From IMG/VR virus record IMGVR_UViG_3300020021_000003, positions 1-64,000 of that record: DNA of 64,000 nt; one strand, 5' to 3'. Position numbers and translations under genes: made by a program. This stretch comes from a virus. The notes beneath the pieces were generated by a model that did no database searches, was not told the DNA's origin, and was given only the letters and a program-made list of their open reading frames with translations. This document shows, piece by piece, positions 43,140-50,178 of the stretch. How positions within the stretch are numbered: the stretch's first letter is position 1; every line of letters begins with the position of its first letter.

Positions 43140-43442
43140 TTAGGCAGTACCAGTTGCGGTAATTGCCCAGTCTGTGTTCAGGTTGACTGTGAAGTCAGTT
43201 GGTAGGTTGTAAACGCTACTGTTGTTCAACTGGAATGTTACCAGACCATCTCCAGCGCCGGTACCAGGTGGTAGAGGAGCTGCGAAGATTGCACGAACAG
43301 TAGTAGGATAACCTACACCAGAACCAGAAGCAGGAGTTGGGTAAACGTACCCGTGTCCGTCAGCACAAAGGACACCTACGACCTGAGTACCCACTGCTGG
43401 AGTTGTAGCTGTGAACTTAGCTACAGAATATGTAAAAGCCAT
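43140..43442 (-). CDS. Hypothetical small beta-rich protein, 100 aa
   Basis: SD AGGAG before the ATG. Val/Thr/Gly-rich with VRAIFAAPLPPGTG and a regular end (TVNLNTDWAITATGTA), similar in style to the small head-region proteins at 27 kb, so possibly a capsid decoration. It lies alone in the tRNA array. Confidence 0.65.
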   Translation of the reverse strand: MAFTYSVAKFTATTPAVGTQVVGVLCADGHGYVYPTPASGSGVGYPTTVRAIFAAPLPPGTGAGDGLVTFQLNNSSVYNLPTDFTVNLNTDWAITATGTA

Positions 43443-43519
43443 TTGTTCTCCTAGGAGTTTAGAAATTGCCGCTATAGCAACTTAATTCTACCACCCTTAG
43501 AAGATATTAAATTGTGGAG

Positions 43520-43591
43520 CACCCCCAGTGAGAATTGAACTCACTCCTCAGGCTTGAAAGGCCAGTGTACTAACCAATATACTATGGGGAC
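43520..43591 (-). tRNA. tRNA-Glu (UUC)
   Basis: Anticodon loop CTTTCAA; acceptor GTCCCCA with TGGGGGT; one mismatch in the anticodon stem; discriminator G. Confidence 0.9.
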
Positions 43592-43793
43592 AAAAGCCCT
43601 GCCAGTTCCTGAGAACGACAGGGAGCAATCTCAGGTAGCGAGCCTGAGTATAAAACAGTCCTTGGGGCTATCCATCCCTTAACTGCACTGAAAAGTCGAA
43701 CATAGGCAGCGTATTCCAATTTTCGCTAACACAACCCACTACAACCCCTCCAGGGCATGGCCATTGCTTTGGAACCTATGCAGATAGCTAACG
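43592..43793. other. Gene-free spacer with small hairpins
   Basis: Holds CCCTG/CAGGG (about 43597-43618) and CTCAGG/CCTGAG (about 43632-43650) hairpins but no tRNA or convincing frame. Possibly processing or pausing sites between the two tRNA-Glu genes. Confidence 0.4.
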
Positions 43794-43867
43794 TACTCCA
43801 GACGGGATTCGAACCCGCAATCTTCACCTTGAGAGGGTGACGAGATAACCGCTTACTCTACTGGAGC
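43794..43867 (-). tRNA. tRNA-Glu (CUC)
   Basis: Anticodon loop CTCTCAA on TCACC/GGTGA; acceptor GCTCCAG with CTGGAGT; discriminator A. Confidence 0.93.
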
Positions 43868-43985
43868 ATACACCAGGGCCGTTTCCATGGCAACCCTGGT
43901 TTCACCTGTGCTCCCCGTTAGGATAGGCTAGGGTCTTCCCGCCCTAGTAGGTATCACAGCATCCATGGCGCTATGAGATTCAAGT

Positions 43986-44126
43986 CTAGAATTTCTTGGG
44001 ACGCTTTTCCATTTCAGCCCGAATCTTCTTTAGTTCGAGCTTAGCTTGTAGCTTGGCTTTCACTCGGGAAATGGGACTATCTAGGATAGCCTGCCATTTC
44101 TTCTCGTAAATCTTCAGATCACTCAT
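43986..44126 (-). CDS. Small basic helical protein, 46 aa
   Basis: ATG at 44126, stop 43986. Lys/Arg/Glu-rich, almost all helix (VKAKLQAKLELKKIRAEMEKRPKK). No clear ribosome site, so it might be leaderless or a shadow. The next 100 bp to tRNA-Glu(CUC) hold only hairpins. Confidence 0.5.
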   Translation of the reverse strand: MSDLKIYEKKWQAILDSPISRVKAKLQAKLELKKIRAEMEKRPKKF

Positions 44127-44148
44127 GGGTTTGTATGTGTAGTCCACG

Positions 44149-44220
44149 TCAACCCAACGGGAGTCGAACCCGCTCTAACACCGTGACAGGGTGTCGTGCG
44201 CACCGGTACACTATGGATCG
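44149..44220 (-). tRNA. tRNA-Asp (GUC)
   Basis: Anticodon loop CTGTCAC on ACACC/GGTGT; acceptor CGATCCA with TGGGTTG (two G-U); discriminator A. Confidence 0.88.
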
Positions 44221-44255
44221 AATACGAGAAGTTTACCTGCTCTCGCTCAGGATGT

Positions 44256-44567
44256 CTAGTACTTAGGCCACACAACATCTGGTGTTACTGAAGTAACCGT
44301 ACCATTCTTGATGACTGCTCGCTCGACGTCCAAGCTGTCCTCACCTTCACGCTCGATTACCAAGTAGTTGTCTGGATAGAGCGTAGCAAGGTCTTGAAGG
44401 TCTGTCAACCAGTAATACCACTTGGTAGCGTCATAACCCTGGATACCATTACCGTAGTCTTCCCAACCAGGATGACCCCAGTCCTTCTCATCTCCTAAAT
44501 CATTTAAGACATTGAGAATATCGGGAATATCAGTATCGATAACTTCGAATGTTGAATAGTAACCCAT
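44256..44567 (-). CDS. Hypothetical acidic protein, 103 aa
   Basis: ATG at 44567 with GGAGGC upstream; a longer frame lacks a ribosome site. Asp/Glu/Trp-rich with an ordered alpha/beta look (TFEVIDTDIPDILNVL, then YLVIEREGEDSL). Function unknown. Confidence 0.7.
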   Translation of the reverse strand: MGYYSTFEVIDTDIPDILNVLNDLGDEKDWGHPGWEDYGNGIQGYDATKWYYWLTDLQDLATLYPDNYLVIEREGEDSLDVERAVIKNGTVTSVTPDVVWPKY

Positions 44568-44592
44568 AGTTGCCTCCATAGATTGTAGGATT

Positions 44593-44685
44593 TTCGTAGA
44601 GTGGGACTTGAACCCACATCCGTTACTACCCAGTCGGGTGCACCTTTACTAGAAGGTCTCGTCTGCCAATTGCTAATATCTACGA
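44593..44685 (-). tRNA. Class II tRNA, anticodon uncertain
   Basis: Perfect acceptor TCGTAGA/TCTACGA, T arm GTGGG/CCCAC and a long variable arm (ACCC/GGGT). The anticodon stem ACCTT/AAGGT is perfect but leaves a 6-nt loop, CTAGTA. UAG (Leu) or a shifted reading are both possible. Confidence 0.65.
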
Positions 44686-44690
44686 AAAAG

Positions 44691-44763
44691 CTGGAGATGT
44701 AGGATTCGAACCTACACTTTCCTGATTCAAAGTCAGGTGGGCTGCCAATTACCCCAATCTCCA
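44691..44763 (-). tRNA. tRNA-Gln (UUG)
   Basis: Anticodon loop CTTTGAA on CCTGA/TCAGG; acceptor TGGAGAT with ATCTCCA; discriminator G. Confidence 0.93.
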
Positions 44764-44994
44764 ATTAATTACTTAGTTTACACAGGTGCGGTCGGGTTTA
44801 CCCCGATCCACCGGCCTTCATCCACATCCTCCGTAGTCTGCGACTACTCCTCAACTAAGCAAGTGTTTGACGTGTGTGGCTCTACCTTAAAGGGTAGCCC
44901 CAGCTCTTTCCTTATCTTATCGCCACTTTCCACACTTTTACGTACGTTATTATGTGTGTTCCATATTGACTACTTCCGGAATTCTGTACGTCAG

Positions 44995-45065
44995 CTCCCC
45001 GACCTGGATTCGAACCAAGTCTAGCGGCTTCAGAGACCGCTGTGCTGCCGTTACACCATCGGGGA
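44995..45065 (-). tRNA. tRNA-Gln (CUG)
   Basis: Anticodon loop CTCTGAA on GCGGT/GCCGC; acceptor TCCCCGA with TCGGGGA; discriminator G. The 230-bp gap before tRNA-Gln(UUG) shows no other gene. Confidence 0.93.
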
Positions 45066-45122
45066 ATAAAGCGGTATTTATTTGGTTTTTCACCAAGAGG
45101 CGAACCGCAGAACCTCATTGCG

Positions 45123-45193
45123 TACCGTATGCCGGAATCGGACCGGCGAACTCTGTTTGGAAGACAGATATGTTACCTCTACATCAATACGGC
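45123..45193 (-). tRNA. tRNA-Gly (UCC)
   Basis: Anticodon loop CTTCCAA on TCTGT/ACAGA; acceptor GCCGTAT with ATACGGT; discriminator A. Confidence 0.92.
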
Positions 45194-45275
45194 ATTGGGA
45201 AGGGCTAACCTAACTTCACATTAGGCTCTTTTACTTTACGCACCCAACGATAACGCAAAACCCCAAAAGGGTAGG

Positions 45276-45318
45276 TGGGAGCAGGAAATCGGACTCGCAC
45301 CGACAATCTCTGCCTCAG
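45276..45318 (-). pseudogene. tRNA 3' fragment
   Basis: A T-arm-like GTCGG-TGCGAGT-CCGAT and following sequence without matching 5' half, directly after tRNA-Met(CAU), with the same T loop (TGCGAGT). Probably a remnant. Confidence 0.4.
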
Positions 45319-45392
45319 TGGCCCATTCCGCACTCGCAGCGGACGATCTCAAGCTTATGAGGCTTGCGAGACACTATTTCTCTATATGGGCA
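45319..45392 (-). tRNA. tRNA-Met (CAU), unpaired first acceptor position
   Basis: Anticodon loop CTCATAA on CAAGC/GCTTG; T arm TCCGC-TGCGAGT-GCGGA; acceptor TGCCCAT with ATGGGCC leaves U1-C72 unpaired, as in initiators, but the anticodon stem lacks the three G-C pairs of tRNA-fMet. The unusual T loop lowers certainty. Confidence 0.7.
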
Positions 45393-45424
45393 TGAATTGC
45401 AGACCTAAGACTCGATCTGATACA

Positions 45425-45453
45425 ATTAAAACATGATTATACTAACCTGTCAA
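45425..45453 (-). promoter_or_regulatory. Putative promoter facing tRNA-Met
   Basis: TTGACA (45453-45448), 17 bp, TTTAAT (45430-45425) on the minus strand, overlapping the start of the divergent HNH gene and about 30 bp before tRNA-Met. Confidence 0.5.
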
Positions 45454-46023
45454 GCCTGCAACCTTGACTTTCAGCGCAAGACCAGCCAGCATAATAGTAA
45501 TCTAAAGAGAGGAAGAAAACTTATAGCCTGCTCACGTGATTGTCTAACAATACTACAAACAAAACCTAAAGTCGAATATCACTGTGAGGAATGTAACACT
45601 ATATTTTCTAGAAAGAAAAGTAATAAAGATTTTTGTAGATTTTGTTCAACATCATGTTCTGCTAAATATACTACTAGAATACGATTTAAGGATTATGTAT
45701 CTACAGCTAAATCATATGTAAAGAAACCTAAGTCGATTAATACCACTACATTACAAGATTTAAAAGATAAGTATTCAATATCTCAATATCATGCAAAAAT
45801 TAGAGGTTGGTCTAGACAAGTGTACAAAGATTCGGGTAGACCATTATGCTGTTATAACTGCGGCTATGATCTACACGTAGATATTTGTCATATACAGGAC
45901 GTCAAGAGTTTTCCTATGACTACTCTAGTATCTGTTGTTAATGCCCCAGATAATTTAATAGCTCTAGATAAAAGGTGCCACTGGGAATTTGACAATGGAT
46001 ATCTTGAGTTGAGCCCAGTGTAG
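45433..46023 (+). CDS. HNH endonuclease, AT-rich insert, 196 aa
   Basis: Three Cys-pair zinc motifs (CQACNLDF, CEECNTIF, CSTSC) and an HNH core CYNCGYDLHVDICHIQDVK...NLIALDKRCHWEFDNG. Plus strand inside the minus-strand array, and visibly more AT-rich than its neighbours, so a recent arrival is likely. Homing endonuclease-like. No strong ribosome site before the ATG at 45433. Confidence 0.85.
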   Translation: MIILTCQACNLDFQRKTSQHNSNLKRGRKLIACSRDCLTILQTKPKVEYHCEECNTIFSRKKSNKDFCRFCSTSCSAKYTTRIRFKDYVSTAKSYVKKPKSINTTTLQDLKDKYSISQYHAKIRGWSRQVYKDSGRPLCCYNCGYDLHVDICHIQDVKSFPMTTLVSVVNAPDNLIALDKRCHWEFDNGYLELSPV

Positions 46024-46045
46024 AAGCATTCTACCATCCTGCGAG

Positions 46046-46117
46046 TAGTGCATGGGGGAATCGAACCACCGACGAAGAGGATATGAATCTCTCGTTCTAC
46101 CACTGAACTAATGCACC
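46046..46117 (-). tRNA. tRNA-Met/Ile2 (CAU)
   Basis: Anticodon loop TTCATAT on AGAGA/CCTCT (last pair A-C); acceptor GGTGCAT with ATGCACT; T stem has one mismatch. CAU could also be a lysidine-type Ile tRNA. Confidence 0.85.
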
Positions 46118-46122
46118 ATTAA

Positions 46123-46195
46123 TATTGCGGGCAGGATTCGTACCTGCGAACACCTTCGCTCTTGGCTAGTATGCATTGATACGCATCACCGCAAT
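46123..46195 (-). tRNA. tRNA-like gene with aberrant D/anticodon region
   Basis: Perfect acceptor ATTGCGG/CCGCAAT and T arm GCAGG-TACGAAT-CCTGC, 73 nt long. A hairpin ATGCG-TATCAA-TGCAT stands at the D position and no anticodon stem follows (CTAGC/GAAGG pairs poorly). Confidence 0.45.
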
Positions 46196-46264
46196 TGTGG
46201 TCGGTCCTGAATCTAATCAAAGATTCCAACACCCCAATGGATCAGAAAGGGATTTACGGACCAG

Positions 46265-46337
46265 TGGCTCCCCCCGGATTTGAACCGAGATACATCGGGC
46301 TTCAACCGATTGCTCTACCAAGTTGAGCTAAAGAGCC
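46265..46337 (-). tRNA. tRNA-Phe (GAA)
   Basis: Anticodon loop TTGAAGC on ATCGG/CCGAT; acceptor GGCTCTT with GGGAGCC; discriminator A. Confidence 0.92.
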
Positions 46338-46413
46338 AGTGAGTTACTTACTTGTATTTAGCATCGTATCTATTATGTGATTTGGTGATGTCTATACATT
46401 GATCATAACTCTA

Positions 46414-46487
46414 GTCTAATGCCGGGGTAACGCTCCCCGTGTCTTCGGTTTCCAAAACCGACGGATTACTTTCTTCCTCGCACTAGA
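46414..46487 (-). tRNA. tRNA-Pro-like (UGG), unusual T loop
   Basis: Anticodon loop TTTGGAA on TCGGT/ACCGA; acceptor TCTAGTG with CATTAGA; T arm CGGGG-AGCGTTA-CCCCG lacks the TTC start of the T loop. Confidence 0.75.
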
Positions 46488-46498
46488 TTAATACTACG

Positions 46499-46569
46499 TC
46501 GGGATAGGGAGAATCGAACTCCCGCTGCTAGTTCCCAAAACTAGCGCGCTACCATTACGCGATATCCCG
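46499..46569 (-). tRNA. tRNA-Pro (UGG)
   Basis: Anticodon loop TTTGGGA on CTAGT/ACTAG; acceptor CGGGATA with TATCCCG (C1-G72, typical for Pro); discriminator A. First tRNA of the array. Confidence 0.92.
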
Positions 46570-46619
46570 TCAGTTACAGAGTCTGGTTAGAGTCCCTGTA
46601 ACTTTTGGAGGCAAGTCCT

Positions 46620-46648
46620 ATTCTAGCAGCTTGCCAGGTGTAAGTCAA
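46620..46648 (-). promoter_or_regulatory. Main promoter at head of tRNA array
   Basis: TTGACT (46648-46643), 17 bp, TAGAAT (46625-46620) on the minus strand, 50 bp before the first tRNA. The -35 overlaps the stop codon of the 44-aa gene; an ATGGTCC/GGACCAT hairpin lies just upstream. Confidence 0.8.
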
Positions 46649-46779
46649 TATTTATGGTCCTTACCACCAGGACCATAATTACGTGCATGTTCTGTACAGA
46701 CCCAGATGAGCTTACCACGGTACTGGATCTGTACGCTAGCTGGTTTCTTGCATCTCGACTTCCAGCACCGGTTCTGCAT
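46645..46779 (-). CDS. Small zinc-ribbon protein, 44 aa
   Basis: Cys/His spacing RCWKSRCKKPA...VCTEHARNYG (C-x4-C, C-x2-H) as in small phage zinc ribbons. It lies 5 bp after the 74-aa gene stop with a weak ribosome site. Function unknown. Confidence 0.6.
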   Translation of the reverse strand: MQNRCWKSRCKKPASVQIQYRGKLIWVCTEHARNYGPGGKDHKY

Positions 46780-46784
46780 AGGGT

Positions 46785-47009
46785 CTACAGTACCACGGTT
46801 ACTTCATCTCCGTCAACCTTTGCTATCAGTACTTCACCAGAGCGAACTGAGACCTTCAAACCTACCAAGTCCTTGAGAGGCTCTGTGTGCTCCCAGACTA
46901 TGTTGTAGTGACCCAGATGGTCAAGTAGGTCTTCTGTGACCTCCAGAGAGCCTCCTAGCCTGTGTAGAGCAGCTACCAGGAGCCTAGCCAATGTCTGTTC
47001 CTGAGTCAA
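46785..47009 (-). CDS. Hypothetical protein, 74 aa
   Basis: Leu/Val-rich alpha/beta protein ending VLIAKVDGDEVTVVL. Operon with the ribbon-helix-helix gene upstream. No family recognised. Confidence 0.62.
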   Translation of the reverse strand: MTQEQTLARLLVAALHRLGGSLEVTEDLLDHLGHYNIVWEHTEPLKDLVGLKVSVRSGEVLIAKVDGDEVTVVL

Positions 47010-47012
47010 GGT

Positions 47013-47207
47013 CTAACCTTCCTTGGTAAGTCGATGTATGGTCTCCTGTAAATGGATATTAGCTTCCTCAAGATCAGAGACATACTCGTTAAATACACCG
47101 GAGGTAAGAACAGCTATCTCTTGGATAAACCTTAATTCATCTGCATTACTGGGGTTTATCTTATCTGTTAGAGCTTTCTCTACAAGAAGGAATATATTCT
47201 CTACCAT
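47013..47207 (-). CDS. Hypothetical helical protein, 64 aa
   Basis: Helical and acidic (ELRFIQEIAVLTSGVFNEYVSDLEEANIHLQETI). Start overlaps the RHH gene stop (TAATG). Could be a partner of that regulator. Confidence 0.6.
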   Translation of the reverse strand: MVENIFLLVEKALTDKINPSNADELRFIQEIAVLTSGVFNEYVSDLEEANIHLQETIHRLTKEG

Positions 47208-47389
47208 TAGACCTCTTGGTTCTCAGTAGTCAGTTCTTCATTGAGAATATTCTCTACTAGAGATTCTAATACTCTTCTGATATAAACAGTAATTCCTAGA
47301 TTCTGTATATCTGCTTGGTTCTTAAGAACAGTTAGAGTCTCTCTCTTTAACCTAAGACTACGTGAAACCATAGCTTTGTTGTCTTCCAT
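47207..47389 (-). CDS. Ribbon-helix-helix type DNA-binding protein, 60 aa
   Basis: MVSRSLRLKRETLTVLKNQADIQNLGITVYIRRVLESLV has the Arc/MetJ-like pattern: basic beta strand, helix, GxTVxxYIRR-type second helix. First gene after the minus promoter at 47427-47456, so it may regulate the divergent promoter pair. Confidence 0.72.
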   Translation of the reverse strand: MEDNKAMVSRSLRLKRETLTVLKNQADIQNLGITVYIRRVLESLVENILNEELTTENQEV

Positions 47390-47426
47390 GTATGTTCTCC
47401 TTGTTATAAGTTCTTTCTTCTTAAGG

Positions 47427-47456
47427 AGTATACATGAGACTGTACCACCTGGTCAA
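47427..47456 (-). promoter_or_regulatory. Minus-strand promoter of divergent pair
   Basis: TTGACC (47456-47451), 18 bp, TATACT (47432-47427). The spacer contains GTGGTACAGTCTC, also present in the plus-strand promoter at 47620. Confidence 0.8.
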
Positions 47457-47619
47457 CTCTTCAACCAAGTCTTCGAAGACTTCGTTAGAAGTCTAGACTT
47501 TAACTAACAGAAGATATATAGTCTTACCAACAAGCTTTTTCATGCTTTCGATCGGTAGTGCTTCGATCATACACCATCCCACCAAACAATACAACTCCTT
47601 TCCTCTGGTGCTCTCTAGG

Positions 47620-47649
47620 TTGACTCAGTGGTACAGTCTCTGGTAGAGT
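47620..47649 (+). promoter_or_regulatory. Plus-strand promoter of divergent pair
   Basis: TTGACT (47620-47625), 18 bp, TAGAGT (47644-47649). Shares the spacer core GTGGTACAGTCTC with the minus promoter. Drives the right-arm genes. Confidence 0.75.
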
Positions 47650-47701
47650 AGCTGATGCAGGGGGAAACGGTGGGGGTACTACCAAAAAGAAGGTCAGAAC
47701 T

Positions 47702-47869
47702 ATGGCGTACAAGTCTATAAACGATATCAAGGACAAAGGTCCATGTCTAGTCCCTGGTGAATCTCACAAGGGTATTCACCGCTTGGAGCTGGCATGTTGG
47801 ACTTCTATCCGGAGATATCTATTCGACCACACATTCCAGGAATTCCTGGAGGAATCTAGAAAGAAGTAG
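47702..47869 (+). CDS. Hypothetical protein, 55 aa
   Basis: ATG at 47702 with AAGAAGG nine bases upstream; first gene after the plus promoter. Charged with a helical C-terminus (FQEFLEESRKK). No family recognised. Confidence 0.6.
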   Translation: MAYKSINDIKDKGPCLVPGESHKGIHRLELACWTSIRRYLFDHTFQEFLEESRKK

Positions 47870-47874
47870 AGGTT

Positions 47875-48282
47875 ATGGGACGGAAGAATGAGGGTTCCTA
47901 CTATTCCAAACCCTTGGCACAGATCCACGCTTACTTCAATGGGATCTGTGCCTTGTGCGGTAAGTATGTGGAGCTTGATGATGCGTCCCGTGACCACATA
48001 GTACCAAGGGCTGCCGGTGGTGGGAACGAGAAGTCGAATATCCAGTTGACCCACAAGAAGTGCAACAACCTGAAGAGTGACAGTACCTATCCTCCGGACT
48101 GGAAGGAACGGATCGAGATAGGAATCAATATCCCCGAGGGTTACCGGTGCATGTACTGCAACTTGCAGATAACTGTTCAGCACAAGGATTTTCAATACGT
48201 CGATTACATTATCTACAAGAGAAATGTCATGGCCCTGCACACTTGGTGCAATGAGGAGAGAATAGCTTATGGAAAGTTTTAG
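47875..48282 (+). CDS. HNH endonuclease, 135 aa
   Basis: Core CALCGKYVELDDASRDHIVPRAAGGGNEKSNIQLTHKKCNN with a second Cys pair later (CMYCNLQITVQHKDF). McrA/HNH type. TAG-GAGG ribosome site. Overlaps the next gene by 14 bp. Confidence 0.88.
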   Translation: MGRKNEGSYYSKPLAQIHAYFNGICALCGKYVELDDASRDHIVPRAAGGGNEKSNIQLTHKKCNNLKSDSTYPPDWKERIEIGINIPEGYRCMYCNLQITVQHKDFQYVDYIIYKRNVMALHTWCNEERIAYGKF

Positions 48283-48520
48283 TTATGCTTTCAATACGAG
48301 GTTCGAGCCTATTATCAAGCATGAACTACTGGTGTACCAGAAGGAGCCGTACGGTTCTATTGCTGACGTATGCTCGGTCTGTAGTGATCCGGATAAGGGT
48401 ATATGGGTTCCGGTAAGTTTCTGTCCAGAGGCTAAGGCTGATGCGGATAAGTACTATAAGCAGATTAATAAGGACTATCTGGAACTACTGATAGAAAGAG
48501 GTAAGCGTGGGAAGGGATGA
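48269..48520 (+). CDS. Hypothetical protein, 83 aa
   Basis: Contains CSVCSDPDKG and a later Cys, possibly metal-binding, and a helical charged C-terminus. Overlaps the HNH gene upstream. Function unknown. Confidence 0.65.
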   Translation: MESFSYAFNTRFEPIIKHELLVYQKEPYGSIADVCSVCSDPDKGIWVPVSFCPEAKADADKYYKQINKDYLELLIERGKRGKG

Positions 48521-48524
48521 GGAC

Positions 48525-48944
48525 ATGGTCTACTTCTGGTCCGATGGCTGTTATGCGACTAAGAGATATAAAGACAGTTATCTAAGAGACCAGATAATCC
48601 AGATAGAGCTACATAAAGAGCGTGTACGTCTGGAAGAGACAGATCGTAGGGCTAACCAGTCCAGAAGAGATAAGATCCTCACTCATCCCGGTATTGACTG
48701 CTGTGACAGTTGTTACGGCGAGTACATAGATAACTACATGGGTGGCGGAGTAATGATGGACGGTTACTGCTGTTGTCTCGATAACCATATAAGCGGTATC
48801 GTCTATCCGTTGGACGACGCCCGGTACAGACCTATGTATCCGCCAGTCAACGGTAAGGTTCCCGAGATATTCGATAAGTGGGGACCGAAGACACAAGAGC
48901 GCTATCTTAAGCGATTTAAGGATGAACTAAGTGCTGACTCCTGA
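48525..48944 (+). CDS. Hypothetical Cys-rich protein, 139 aa
   Basis: ATG at 48525 with GAGG; a GTG at 48507 is an alternative overlapping the previous gene. Middle has CCDSCYGEYIDN and GYCCCLDNH, a likely zinc site. End KRFKDEL is helical. Function unknown. Confidence 0.65.
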   Translation: MVYFWSDGCYATKRYKDSYLRDQIIQIELHKERVRLEETDRRANQSRRDKILTHPGIDCCDSCYGEYIDNYMGGGVMMDGYCCCLDNHISGIVYPLDDARYRPMYPPVNGKVPEIFDKWGPKTQERYLKRFKDELSADS

Positions 48945-49107
48945 ACAGAGAATCAATAACTATCTCAATAACGGCAGAACTGTTCTTACTTACAAGCAGG
49001 GCAGACGTTATACCCAGAAGTGGCGCAAGTTCATGCAGTGCGCCGATGAAGATGCTTATTACGAAATATGGAAAGAATCCGTCAGCAAGTACTGGTATGG
49101 AGAATAG
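48931..49107 (+). CDS. Hypothetical basic protein, 58 aa
   Basis: GTG at 48931 with AAGGATG; overlaps the previous gene by 14 bp. Basic helical protein (YKQGRRYTQKWRKFMQ). Stop at 49107, 3 bp before the HNH Met. Confidence 0.6.
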   Translation: MLTPEQRINNYLNNGRTVLTYKQGRRYTQKWRKFMQCADEDAYYEIWKESVSKYWYGE

Positions 49108-49109
49108 TA

Positions 49110-49622
49110 ATGTGCGGGATGCACTATCGTCGTTGGAGAGTCAATGGTGATCCTCAAATAGTACGAGTTATACGAGAAAATCCTGAAGCTGCCTTTTGGA
49201 GCAAGGTTACCAAAGATCCTGAATCGGGGTGTTGGTTGTGGACTGGTGCGACTAACCACAACGGTTATGGCAAAATACAGCGTGAGGGTACTACTCAAGC
49301 AGCACATATCTGGGCTTATAAGACTTTCGTAGGTGAAATTCCAGAGGGATACCAGATAGATCATGTAAAAAGTGTGGGTTGTTTACACCGTAACTGTGTA
49401 AACTATGAAAATCATCTTGAAGCAGTGACTTCTGAAGAGAATTTTCTTAGAAGTCATGGAATTGCCCGAGTTAATAAAGATAAGACGCATTGTAAAAATG
49501 GGCATGAGTTCACTGAAGAGAACACCATAGTAAAAATTAATTCACGAACGGGTAAGCCGTTCCGAAACTGCCGGGAGTGTAGAAATGCAAGTCAAAGAAA
49601 GTCAGGTGTTGCCCACGTCTAG
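49110..49622 (+). CDS. HNH endonuclease, N-terminally short, 170 aa
   Basis: HNH_3 pattern: CWLWTGATNHNGYGK, AHIWAYKTFVGEIPEGYQIDHVKSVGCLHRNCVNYENHLEAVTSEEN, then a C-terminal zinc region (CKNGHEF, CRECRN). The start MCGMHYRRWRVNGDP is the second half of the usual N-terminal zinc finger; the first Cys pair is missing. The 3' end overlaps the HAD gene start. Confidence 0.8.
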   Translation: MCGMHYRRWRVNGDPQIVRVIRENPEAAFWSKVTKDPESGCWLWTGATNHNGYGKIQREGTTQAAHIWAYKTFVGEIPEGYQIDHVKSVGCLHRNCVNYENHLEAVTSEENFLRSHGIARVNKDKTHCKNGHEFTEENTIVKINSRTGKPFRNCRECRNASQRKSGVAHV

Positions 49623-50159
49623 GCCAGTAATTCTCCTAGACGTAGATTAGGTGGGCCACTGAACCCTTATGCGGCCAAGGCTACGAAGCGTCCAGAGGGC
49701 TATCTGACGCACCGAATGAAGCCGCAGGGGTTCGAGCACACAAACGGGCTCAGAGTCTGGCTGAACCCCCTTCACGGCCCGTCTCTGATGGCTCTGGAGG
49801 CAGACCTGGTGTGGGCAACCATGTGGGAAGCAGACGCCAACAAGTTTATCGGCCCCGAAATCGGGCTTCCAGAGCTTCCTTTCATCGATTTCAAGGGTAA
49901 TCAGACAGTTATTTACGCTACTGAGAACATGGATTCGATAAAGACCTACTTCAAGACCCCCAGAATCGCCTTCAAGATGCTCAAGCACTTCCCTGGAGTC
50001 CCGTTTCTGTGGATTGACGACGAATGCACGCAGATTGATGAAGACTTTCTCAAGGAAGCCTGCGGAGTAGAGGTAAAAGCCTACTATGTAGACCCGAGAA
50101 TAGGTTTGACGGACGAAGATTTCGAAAATATCGCTGAATGGATAAAGGAGAACAGCTAA
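49585..50159 (+). pseudogene. HAD-family hydrolase with disrupted frame
   Basis: ATG at 49585 (ribosome site GGGAGTG) reads MQVKESQ...PVILLDVD, the HAD motif I of an actinobacterial/actinophage family, then hits TAG at 49648. The family's continuation (GPLNPYAAK, then GLRVWLNPLHG, VWATMWEADANKFIGP, FLWIDDE) follows in another frame from 49653. The break equals 5 extra bases (49648-49652). Without shifting, only a protein from the Met at 49716 is made, without the catalytic DxD. Confidence 0.78.
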
Positions 50160-50178
50160 TGGAAAGGGATTATAGATA

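Noticed and set aside
46196-46264. Additional tRNA between the aberrant tRNA and tRNA-Phe
   Set aside because: No T-loop (TTCRA) or acceptor pairing found.
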